Shown here piece after piece: positions 22,015 to 28,809 of a stretch of 33,624 nucleotides of DNA. Under the pieces are notes generated by a model. The model was given only the letters and a program-made list of their open reading frames with translations, made no database searches and was not told the origin of the DNA. The DNA is taken from assembly GCA_034664425.1 (NCBI GenBank), contig JAXDHR010000104.1:1-33624 (forward strand), written 5' to 3'. The stretch comes from DATBDM01 sp034664425 (lineage in GTDB: Bacteria > Actinomycetota > Thermoleophilia > Solirubrobacterales > Solirubrobacteraceae). The translations under genes were made by a program, and so were the position numbers. The first letter of the stretch is position 1; every line of letters begins with the position of its first letter.

Positions 22015-22913
22015 GCCGCCGGGCACCGCCGCGGACGGGAGGAGCCTGGATAGAGGCAGAGGTCCCGCCTGGCCGGGGGACGCCCGCTGCGCACGACGAT
22101 CTCGGTGTACTTGCCGATGACGCGGCGCTTCGTGACGGTGACGATGAGCCGGGTGCCCGCCGCGAGCGTGCGCTCGAACGGTCGGGCGCGGACGAGCGTC
22201 GCGGTGTGCGACCAGCGCCGGCGAGGACACGACGTGCCTCGGCACAGCAACCGGATGCGCGCGCCGACGGGAACCTTCACCGTCAAGAGCCTAACCTGCG
22301 CGCCGTTCGACGTCAGAATGCCGCGCACGCGGACGGTCGGCCACGGTCGCATGAGGCGCGGGGCCGGCGGGGTCGTCGGCCTGGGCAGCGTGGCGAAGAC
22401 CGGCGCAGGCGTCGGCGGCGACACGGCAGCGATGGGCGCTGGCGTGGCCACGACGGGCGGAGGAGCCGGCGCCGGCACCGGCGACGGCCCGGGACCAGGC
22501 GTCACGGTGGGCGGCGGCGTCGCGACCGGCTGGACCGGGCCGGCGGCCGCCGACATCCCCCGGACCCCGAGCGGGATGGCCGTGTCGACGAGCGCCGCGC
22601 GCAGGAACTGGCCCACGTCCGCCGGCTGCACGGTGTAGGTGTCGGCGGCGAAGACGTTCGGACCGGCGATCGTGCCGCAGTCGGCAAGCGCGGCGTCGTC
22701 GGCCACCGGGCAGCTCAGCCAGATCCAATCTCCCTTGCCCGGGCCGTTCCAGTACGCGGTCAACGTCGCCCCCACGATGGGGTCGCCGGTGATGGCCACC
22801 GTGCGCGTGAACGGGTCGGCGTGTGCGGTCGCGGCGAGGATGCTCGCGAGCGACAGCGCCACTGCGGCGAGCGCCGCGGCCGACTTCCGCCGGAGATGAC
22901 GTGCCTCGTTCAA
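22011..22913 (-). CDS. Cassette A, P1: secreted protein with Ig-like domain and conserved C-terminal RRDxCL domain
   Basis: A 300-residue protein with a signal peptide (about residues 8-33, cut near AHA-DP). Residues 35-115 look like the bacterial Ig-like fold found in actinobacterial surface proteins: GDPIVGATLTAYW, WLSCPVADD, YTVQPADVGQFLRAALV. A Pro/Ala linker (125-190) leads to a C-terminal domain: LLTVKVPVGARIRLLCRG, CPRRRW, RPFERTLAAGTRLIVTVTK, IGKYTEIVVRSGRPPARRDL-CL and RPRRCP. Four Cys in that domain could pair outside the cell. This domain seems frequent in Solirubrobacterales, without a name I know. Start TTG has GAGGGAAGGAAAG just upstream. It heads the cassette and is divergent from lysC. 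Confidence 0.7.
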   Translation of the reverse strand: MNEARHLRRKSAAALAAVALSLASILAATAHADPFTRTVAITGDPIVGATLTAYWNGPGKGDWIWLSCPVADDAALADCGTIAGPNVFAADTYTVQPADVGQFLRAALVDTAIPLGVRGMSAAAGPVQPVATPPPTVTPGPGPSPVPAPAPPPVVATPAPIAAVSPPTPAPVFATLPRPTTPPAPRLMRPWPTVRVRGILTSNGAQVRLLTVKVPVGARIRLLCRGTSCPRRRWSHTATLVRARPFERTLAAGTRLIVTVTKRRVIGKYTEIVVRSGRPPARRDLCLYPGSSRPRRCPAA

Positions 22914-22979
22914 CGCTTTCCTTCCCTCCGGCTCACTCTATGAGCGCCGTGGCCAAGCGCCCACTGGGAGGGCGAATCG

Positions 22980-23007
22980 CTGACCTTCCATCGCATCCGC
23001 CTAGACT
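22980..23007 (+). promoter_or_regulatory. lysC promoter, probably leaderless
   Basis: CTGACC at 22980-22985 (-35-like), 16-bp spacer, TAGACT at 23002-23007 (-10), then 7 nt to the GTG start at 23015. No Shine-Dalgarno lies before the start. The distance places the transcription start at or next to the GTG. Confidence 0.6.
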
Positions 23008-23014
23008 GCGGCGG

Positions 23015-24289
23015 GTGTCCGGGACCGTCGTGATGAAGTTCGGCGGCACCTCCGTCGCCGACGCCGAGCGCATCAAGCGCGCGGCGCGGCGCATCGTCGC
23101 CGCCCGCGAGCAGGACCACCGCGTCGTCGTGGTGCTCTCCGCCCGCGGCAAGACGACCGACGAGCTGATCTCGATGGCCGAGGAGGTCTCGACCACGCCC
23201 GACCCGCGCGAGCTGGACATGCTGCTCTCGACGGGGGAGCGGATCTCGTGCGCGCTGTGTGCCATGGCCATCAACGATCTCGGGCACTCGGCGATCTCGC
23301 TCACCGGATCGCAGGCCGGCATCGTCACGGACACGTCGCACACGAAGGCGCGGATCCTCGACGTGCGCGCGGACCGGATCCAGAGCGCGCTCGACGAAGA
23401 CAGGATCGTGCTGGTCGCCGGCTTCCAGGGCGTCTCGACGGCCAAGGACGTGACGACGCTCGGTCGCGGGGGCTCGGACACGACGGCCGTCGCGCTCGCC
23501 GCGGCCGTCGGCGCCGAGGTCTGCGAGATCTACACGGATGTCGCGGGGGTCTATTCGGCCGACCCGCGGATCGTCCCCGATGCCCGCAAGCTGCCCGTCG
23601 TCTCCTTCGAGGAGATGCTCGAGATGTCCGCGTCGGGTGCGGGCGTGCTGCAGCTGCGCTCCGTCGAGTACGCCCGCAACCATGGCGTGCGCATCCATTG
23701 CCGATCCTCGTTCTCGGAGGAGCCCGGTACCTTCGTGCTCGGAGAAGAGGAGACCATGGAACGCCCACTGATCACCGCCGTCACCCACTCTCGCGACGAG
23801 GCGCGGATCACGCTGCTCGGCGTGCCCGACCACCCCGGCATCGCAGGCCGGATCTTCGTGGCGCTGGCCGGCGCGAACGTCAACGTCGACATGATCATCC
23901 AGAACGAGCCGGCCTCCGAGGGCGCGCAGGCCGACATGTCTTTCACGGTCCCGCGCACCGACCTGCGTACGGCGCGCGGGACGCTCGAGCCGCTGATCGA
24001 CGAGCTGGGGATCGACTCGATCCACGACGACGCCGAGATGGGCAAGGTGTCGATCGTGGGCGCCGGCATGCGGACGCATCCCGGCGTCGCCGCGCGCGTC
24101 TTCTCGACGCTCGGCGAGGAGGGCATCAACATCGAGATGATCTCCACGTCGCCGATCAAGATCTCCTGCGTCGTCGCCGCCGACTCGGTCGACCGCGCCG
24201 TCCGCGCGCTCCACCAGGCCTTCGAGCTCGGCGCCGACCAGGTCGAGGCCGAGCATCCCTTCGGCGGCGCGGCGGGAGCGGCGGCATGA
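23015..24289 (+). CDS. lysC: Aspartokinase (lysine-sensitive type, alpha/beta)
   Basis: A 424-residue enzyme that phosphorylates aspartate, first step to Lys, Thr, Met and diaminopimelate. Kinase domain: MKFGGTSVADAERIKRAARR (residues 7-26), SARGKTTDELI, STGERISCAL, TLGRGGSDTTAVALAAAVGA and YTDVAGVYSADPRIVPDAR. C-terminal: two ACT domains (about 262-340 and 342-420: ITLLGVPDHPGIAGRIF, VSIVGAGMRTHPGVAARVFS) for feedback control. Start is GTG with a -10 TAGACT 7 nt before it. Overlaps asd by ATGA, so the first two steps of the pathway are made from one message. Divergent from cassette A. Confidence 0.95.
   Translation: MSGTVVMKFGGTSVADAERIKRAARRIVAAREQDHRVVVVLSARGKTTDELISMAEEVSTTPDPRELDMLLSTGERISCALCAMAINDLGHSAISLTGSQAGIVTDTSHTKARILDVRADRIQSALDEDRIVLVAGFQGVSTAKDVTTLGRGGSDTTAVALAAAVGAEVCEIYTDVAGVYSADPRIVPDARKLPVVSFEEMLEMSASGAGVLQLRSVEYARNHGVRIHCRSSFSEEPGTFVLGEEETMERPLITAVTHSRDEARITLLGVPDHPGIAGRIFVALAGANVNVDMIIQNEPASEGAQADMSFTVPRTDLRTARGTLEPLIDELGIDSIHDDAEMGKVSIVGAGMRTHPGVAARVFSTLGEEGINIEMISTSPIKISCVVAADSVDRAVRALHQAFELGADQVEAEHPFGGAAGAAA
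23756..24289 (+). CDS. Possible internal start giving the aspartokinase beta subunit
   Basis: Within lysC, an in-frame ATG at 23756 is preceded by GGAGAAGAGGAGACC, with AGGAG at 4-8 nt distance, an unusually strong ribosome binding site for this GC-rich coding region. It would give a 177-residue protein made of the two ACT domains only, starting MERPLITAVTHSRDEARITL. Corynebacterium and Bacillus aspartokinases use just such an internal start for the beta subunit. This is inference from family knowledge plus the visible ribosome site. Confidence 0.5.
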   Translation: MERPLITAVTHSRDEARITLLGVPDHPGIAGRIFVALAGANVNVDMIIQNEPASEGAQADMSFTVPRTDLRTARGTLEPLIDELGIDSIHDDAEMGKVSIVGAGMRTHPGVAARVFSTLGEEGINIEMISTSPIKISCVVAADSVDRAVRALHQAFELGADQVEAEHPFGGAAGAAA

Positions 24290-25308
24290 GCTACAGGGTG
24301 GCCGTCGTCGGCGCGACTGGCGCCGTCGGGACCGTGATGCTGCGCAAGCTGCGCGAGCGGGACTTTCCCGCGCGCGAGATCGTGCCGTTCGCCTCGGAGC
24401 GCTCGGCGGGTCGCGACCTCGACGGGATGACCGTCCAGGCGCTGACCGGGGAGGCGATCCAGGGCTTCGACCTGGCGCTGTTCTCCGCCGGCGGCTCGAC
24501 CTCCGGCGAATGGGCGCCGCGCTTCGTCGACGCCGGCGCCGTCGTGGTCGACAACTCCTCCAAGTGGCGCCGCGACCCCGAGGTCCCGCTCGTCGTCTCC
24601 GAGGTCAACCCGGACGCGCTCGAGGCGCACAAGGGCCTGATCGCCAACCCCAACTGCTCGACGATGCAGCTGCTCGTCGCCCTCAAGCCGATCCAGGACG
24701 CGGCCGGCATCGAGCGCCTGATCGTCTCGACCTACCAGTCGGTCTCGGGGACCGGAGTCAGGGCGGTCCGCGCGCTCGAGGACGAGACGCGCGCGGCGCT
24801 CGACGGCGAGCCGATGCCGCCGCCGACCGTCTACCCGCACACGATCGCGTTCAACGTCCTCGGCGGCGCCGGGAACTTCGTCGACGGCGACGACCACACC
24901 GACGAGGAGCGCAAGATGATGTTCGAGACGCGCAAGATCCTCGGCGACGAGTCGATCGCGATCAACGTCACCTGCGCGCGGGTGCCCGTGCGCAACTCGC
25001 ACTCGGAGTCCGTCACGCTGCAGACGCGCGCGCCGCTCTCCGTCGAGGACGCGCGGGCGCTGCTCGAGCGCGCGCCGGGCCTGACGGTGGTCGACGATCC
25101 GAGCGCCGATGCCTACCCGACGGCGCTCGACGCCGCGGGTCACGACGAGGTCTTCGTCGGCCGCCTGCGCCGCGATCCGACGCACGAGCGCGGGCTGTGC
25201 CTGTGGGTCGTCTCGGACAACCTGCTCAAGGGCGCGGCGACCAACGCGGTGCAGATCGCCGAGGTGCTGCACGAGCGCGGCCTCGTGCGGCCGCGCGTCG
25301 CCGTGTAG
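24286..25308 (+). CDS. asd: Aspartate-semialdehyde dehydrogenase
   Basis: A 340-residue enzyme reducing aspartyl phosphate to the semialdehyde with NADPH. NADP site VAVVGATGAVGTVMLRKL, FSAGGSTSGEWAPRFV, VVDNSSKWRRD, catalytic Cys124 in NPNCSTMQ, STYQSVSGTG, and RVPVRNSHSESV with the His and Arg of the active site. Length is normal. ATG overlaps the lysC stop (ATGA). A two-stem structured region follows the stop, the second stem resembling a terminator. Confidence 0.95.
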   Translation: MSYRVAVVGATGAVGTVMLRKLRERDFPAREIVPFASERSAGRDLDGMTVQALTGEAIQGFDLALFSAGGSTSGEWAPRFVDAGAVVVDNSSKWRRDPEVPLVVSEVNPDALEAHKGLIANPNCSTMQLLVALKPIQDAAGIERLIVSTYQSVSGTGVRAVRALEDETRAALDGEPMPPPTVYPHTIAFNVLGGAGNFVDGDDHTDEERKMMFETRKILGDESIAINVTCARVPVRNSHSESVTLQTRAPLSVEDARALLERAPGLTVVDDPSADAYPTALDAAGHDEVFVGRLRRDPTHERGLCLWVVSDNLLKGAATNAVQIAEVLHERGLVRPRVAV

Positions 25309-25333
25309 GCCAGCGCCCGTTTGGATGTGCCGC

Positions 25334-25391
25334 CACCCTGGTACCCAGGGTCCAAGCGACGCTTCATGGGACGGACTGGGGTACCAGGGAG
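25334..25391. repeat. Inverted repeat around GGTACC downstream of asd
   Basis: Left copy at 25334-25352 (CACCCTGGTACCCAGGGTC) and an inverted copy at about 25372-25391 (GGACTGGGGTACCAGGGAGC) with one or two differences, separated by about 20 nt. The left copy is itself a hairpin (CCCTGG-TAC-CCAGGG). It could be a hairpin, a bidirectional terminator part or a dispersed repeat; no coding frame fits. Confidence 0.5.
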
Positions 25392-25396
25392 CACGC

Positions 25397-25426
25397 GACG
25401 CGAGGGTCCGGATGGGCCCTCGCGTC
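25397..25426 (+). terminator. GC-rich stem-loop after lysC-asd, likely terminator
   Basis: GACGCGAGGG (25397-25406), 10-nt loop, CCCTCGCGTC (25417-25426): ten perfect base pairs, followed by GTTC with no long T run. Such hairpins without a U tract are usual intrinsic terminator candidates in GC-rich actinobacteria. It separates asd from the next gene, whose start is 21 nt away. Confidence 0.6.
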
Positions 25427-25447
25427 GTTCATGGGTAGTGAACGCCC

Positions 25448-26119
25448 ATGAGGCCGTATCCCACGCTCCCGCGCCTGCGCTCCCGGACCCTCGCGGGCGA
25501 CGCCGCCGTCGTGCTCCTCGTCGTGCTGTTCGCCTGGCTGGGCGTCAAGGTCCACGACGGGATCGCCGAGCTCGCGACCCTGGGCCGCGGGCTGCAGGAC
25601 GCCGGCAGCGCGGTCGGCGCCACATCGCGCGGCGCGGCGGGGGCGATCCGCGACGGTTTCGGCTCGGCGGCTGACGCGCTCGAGGGGACGCCCGTGGTGG
25701 GCGGCGGGCTGGCAGGCGCGCTGCGCGATGCGGCCGGCGCGACCGCGGGGCCGCTGCAGCGCGAGGGCGACGCGCAGGCGCGCCGGCTGGTCGCCGCCGG
25801 CCGCGACGGCGAGGCCCGCGCCTACCGGACGGCGAACCTGCTCGGCTGGCTGACATTCCTCCTACCGACGCTGCTGGTGCTCGGTCGGCGGGTGCCGGAG
25901 CGCGTGCGGCAGGCACGTGCGCTCGGCGCCGCCGACCGCGTGCTGCGCAGTGCCGGCGATCCCGCCCGCGCGGCCGAGCTCGCGCGCCGCGCGGCGTACG
26001 GGCTGCCCTACGCCACGCTGTTGCGCTACACCCGCGACCCCTTCGGCGACCTGCTCGAGGGCCGCCACGACGGCCTGCTCGCCGCGCTCGGCGAGGACGC
26101 CGGGCTGCAGCTGCACTGA
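25448..26119 (+). CDS. Two-TM membrane protein of unknown function
   Basis: A 223-residue protein. A membrane segment AAVVLLVVLFAWLGVKVHDG (about 19-38), then an external or cytoplasmic Gly/Ala-rich helix region with two small repeats (GLQDAGSAVGATSR and DGFGSAADALEGTP), a second segment NLLGWLTFLLPTLLVLGRRV (129-148), and a soluble basic C-terminal part (RVRQARALGAADRVLRSAGD, AELARRAAYGLPYATLLRYT). I recognise no family, though the C-terminal half reads like a short helical repeat. The ATG has no Shine-Dalgarno but a TAGTGA hexamer ends 6 nt before it, consistent with leaderless transcription. Next gene starts 21 nt after its stop on the same strand. Confidence 0.7.
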   Translation: MRPYPTLPRLRSRTLAGDAAVVLLVVLFAWLGVKVHDGIAELATLGRGLQDAGSAVGATSRGAAGAIRDGFGSAADALEGTPVVGGGLAGALRDAAGATAGPLQREGDAQARRLVAAGRDGEARAYRTANLLGWLTFLLPTLLVLGRRVPERVRQARALGAADRVLRSAGDPARAAELARRAAYGLPYATLLRYTRDPFGDLLEGRHDGLLAALGEDAGLQLH

Positions 26120-26127
26120 GCCTGCGC

Positions 26128-26133
26128 GAGAAT
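26128..26133 (+). promoter_or_regulatory. -10-like hexamer before the Gfo/Idh/MocA gene
   Basis: GAGAAT ends 7 nt before the ATG at 26141. No Shine-Dalgarno is seen, so the gene may be leaderless, as with lysC and dnaX. Confidence 0.35.
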
Positions 26134-26140
26134 CCACGCC

Positions 26141-27298
26141 ATGGCCCCCTTCGAGCACCTGCGCGCCGCGGTCGTCGGCACCGGCTTCATCGGCGTCGTC
26201 CACGTCGAGGCGCTGCGGCGGCTGGGGGTGCAGGTCACGGGCGTCGTCGGCTCCTCACCCGAGCGCGCGCGGGAGAAGGCGCGCACGGCGGTGCTCCCGG
26301 AGCCGTACGACAGCTTCGAGGCGATGCTCGCCGACGAGCGCGTCGACGTCGTCCACATCACCACGCCCAATCGGCTGCACCTGCCCCAGGCGCGCGCGGC
26401 GCTCGAGGCGGGCAAGCACGTGGTCTGCGAGAAGCCGCTGGCCACGAGCGCCGCCGAGACCGCCGAGCTGCTCGCGCTGGCGGGCGAGCGGGGGCTCGTC
26501 CACGCCACGAACTTCAACATCCGCTTCTACCCGCAGTGCCTCGAGGCCCGGGAGCGCGTCAGGCAGGGCGCGATCGGCCGCGTGAACCTGATCACGGGCG
26601 GCTATCTACAGGACTGGCTGCTCTACGACACCGACTGGAACTGGCGGCTGGACCCGGCCGAGGGCGGCGAGCTGCGCGCCGTCGGTGACATCGGCTCGCA
26701 CTGGATCGATCTCGTCCAATTCGTGAGCGGCCTGCGCGTGGAGGCAGTGATGGCCGACCTCGCCACCGTCGTCCCGGTCCGCCGCGTGCCGGTCGGGCCG
26801 GTCGAGACCTTCTCGAGCGGCCCGAGCGGCGAGACGGTCGATCGCGAGATGCAGACCGACGACCTCGCCGGCATCCTGCTGCGGCTGGAGGGCGGCGCGC
26901 GGGCGGTGATGTCGATCTCGCAGGTGAGCGCCGGCCGCCGCAACGCGTGCACGTTCGAGGTCGACGGGGCGACGGGCGCGGTGGCTTGGAGCGCGGAGCG
27001 CCACGAGGAGCTCTGGCTCGGCCATCGCGACGCCGCGAACGAGCTGTTGCTGCGCGACGCGACCCTGATGTCTCCCCTCGCGTCTCGCGCGTCGGTGCTC
27101 CCGGCGGGCCACGCCGAGGGGTTCGCGGACACCTTCCGGGCGCTCTACGCCTCCGTCTACGAGGCCGTCGCGGCGGGCGGGCCGCCCGAGCGCCCCGATT
27201 ACCCGACCTTCGCGGACGGACATGACCAAGCGGTGATCGGCGAGGCGATCCTCGTCAGCGCCCGGGAGGGCCGCTGGGCCGACGTGCGCCGGAGGTGA
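26141..27298 (+). CDS. Gfo/Idh/MocA-family oxidoreductase
   Basis: A 385-residue NAD(P)-dependent sugar or cyclitol dehydrogenase of the Gfo/Idh/MocA family. N-terminal Rossmann domain: AAVVGTGFIGVVHVEALRRL (residues 9-28) and VVHITTPNRLHLPQARAALE; the family motif EKPLA at 97-101 (KHVVCEKPLATS); C-terminal alpha/beta domain with DIGSHWIDLVQFV, which supplies the conserved catalytic His. Members act on hexoses, inositols or sugar-acid intermediates; the substrate cannot be told. The start is ATG with no Shine-Dalgarno. It is convergent with the phosphoesterase gene, only 29 nt apart. Confidence 0.9.
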   Translation: MAPFEHLRAAVVGTGFIGVVHVEALRRLGVQVTGVVGSSPERAREKARTAVLPEPYDSFEAMLADERVDVVHITTPNRLHLPQARAALEAGKHVVCEKPLATSAAETAELLALAGERGLVHATNFNIRFYPQCLEARERVRQGAIGRVNLITGGYLQDWLLYDTDWNWRLDPAEGGELRAVGDIGSHWIDLVQFVSGLRVEAVMADLATVVPVRRVPVGPVETFSSGPSGETVDREMQTDDLAGILLRLEGGARAVMSISQVSAGRRNACTFEVDGATGAVAWSAERHEELWLGHRDAANELLLRDATLMSPLASRASVLPAGHAEGFADTFRALYASVYEAVAAGGPPERPDYPTFADGHDQAVIGEAILVSAREGRWADVRRR

Positions 27299-27327
27299 CG
27301 CACGGCCGGCCCAGTGGATCGGCACGC

Positions 27328-28809
27328 TCAGCGCAGGTTGAAGTCACCCGCCCAGCTTGCGGCGCTGCCCGCCCGCCCGAGCAGCGGGAGCCCGAGGAGC
27401 TCCTCGGTCGCGCGGAGCGTCGAGTAGTGCGTGTAATTGCCGGCCGACACGGTCCCCGGGCTGACGGAGGGTGCGACGATCGTGGTGTAGACCGTCTGGT
27501 CGGCGCCGACGCCCTCGTCGAAGGTGATGACGAGCAGCGTGTCACCTCCCTGATACGTCGGCGAGTCGAGGATCTTCGGCACGACGGTCGTCAGCCAGTC
27601 GTCTGCCGTCCGCAAGGAGCAGTCGTGCGCGTCGTTGCAGAGATTGGGCGTGATGAACGTGAACGCCCGGCTGATGTCCGGCGTTTGCCCTGAGTTGTAG
27701 GGCACGTCCCGCGACGCGCAGGCGCTTCGGTTGGCGAGGTAGTACGCCGCCGGGTTGTGCCGGACGGCGTAGCGGTCGCCGCCGCTGGACAGGGCGCAGT
27801 TCGACGGCATGCCCTCCTGGAGAGCCGTCCAATCCGTCCCGAGCTGCGAGAAGAGGCTCGGTGCCCCGCCGATGACGTTCGACCAATGTGACGGAGGATC
27901 GTCGTTGTTGACGCCCTGCGTGTCCCCCGACGTGAGCGCGATGTAGTTCGGCAGCGATGGATGGGTGATCGCCTGAAGGTTCGATGTCCTGCCACAGCGG
28001 CCGGCGAGCCCGGTCATGTACGGCATGTTCGAACCGCCGATGGTCGACTGGGCCTCGTTCTCCTCGAGGATCCAGACCACGTGGCGGTAGCCTCCCGTCG
28101 GTGGCGCTCCGCCGGCGCACGGCGCTTGCGAGAAAGGCTGCGGGCCGGGAGTCGGCGGGGGTCCGTCGGGCGTCGGGGTCGGCGAGACGCTGGGCGTGGG
28201 CTCGGGGCTGGGTGCCGCGGCGGGGACGTACTCGATGTCGAGTTGCGGCGGAGCGAACCCTTCACGGCTCGACCAGACGGTTCGCGCCGCCTGGGTCTGT
28301 GTCAGGACGAGATTCCACGTCCCGTCGCCCTTCACGACATCCGTCACGTCGAAGGAGACCGTCCCGGCCGCAACCGGCGAGGGATCGCCGTCCGAGATCC
28401 GGGTCGGGTTGTAGGCGGGCGCCGTCGCGCCGGTGAGCTGATCCTCCGCCCAGTCGCCGGTCACGACCTTGACGTTCGCGGTCGCGGGCGAATCGGCGAG
28501 GGCGGTCATGCGCAGCGACGCGCGCTCGACCGTCGCGTCCGCCGGGATGCCTGAGACGACGAAGCGCAGGTAGGACCGGTGGACGTGCCCGGGCCGGTTC
28601 TCGTTGATCAGCGTCGGCTCGCTTCCGAAGTTGGAGCTCCGGTCGTCCTGGGCGCTGTAGGTGTCGGCAACGGCGGTGAACGTCGCCCGGGCGGTCGCCT
28701 CGGGGAAGACGCTCCCGTCTGCGACGGCCGACGGGATCGCCAGGCTCACGGCGAGCGCGGCGACCAAGCCGGCCCGGCGCGTCCATGGGTTACGGCGCTG
28801 GTTCAGCAT
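27328..28809 (-). CDS. Secreted phosphoesterase (acid phosphatase-like) with N-terminal DNRLRE/CBM96-like domain
   Basis: A 493-residue secreted protein. Signal peptide at about residues 10-31 (LVAALAVSLAIPSAVADG). Residues 40-195 form a jelly-roll of the DNRLRE/CBM96 type: TFTAVADTYSAQDDRSSNFG, RSYLRFVVSGIP, VSFDVTDVVKGDGTWNLVLT. A Pro/Thr linker (197-225) leads to the phosphoesterase family domain (PF04185 type): RHVVWILEENEAQSTIGGSN, THPSLPNYIALTSGDTQGVN, and the C-terminal LLVITFDEGVGADQTVYTTI with catalytic-site acids. Related enzymes hydrolyse phosphomonoesters or phospholipid headgroups outside the cell. It overlaps the upstream phosphatase by 7 nt, so both form an operon. Confidence 0.88.
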   Translation of the reverse strand: MLNQRRNPWTRRAGLVAALAVSLAIPSAVADGSVFPEATARATFTAVADTYSAQDDRSSNFGSEPTLINENRPGHVHRSYLRFVVSGIPADATVERASLRMTALADSPATANVKVVTGDWAEDQLTGATAPAYNPTRISDGDPSPVAAGTVSFDVTDVVKGDGTWNLVLTQTQAARTVWSSREGFAPPQLDIEYVPAAAPSPEPTPSVSPTPTPDGPPPTPGPQPFSQAPCAGGAPPTGGYRHVVWILEENEAQSTIGGSNMPYMTGLAGRCGRTSNLQAITHPSLPNYIALTSGDTQGVNNDDPPSHWSNVIGGAPSLFSQLGTDWTALQEGMPSNCALSSGGDRYAVRHNPAAYYLANRSACASRDVPYNSGQTPDISRAFTFITPNLCNDAHDCSLRTADDWLTTVVPKILDSPTYQGGDTLLVITFDEGVGADQTVYTTIVAPSVSPGTVSAGNYTHYSTLRATEELLGLPLLGRAGSAASWAGDFNLR

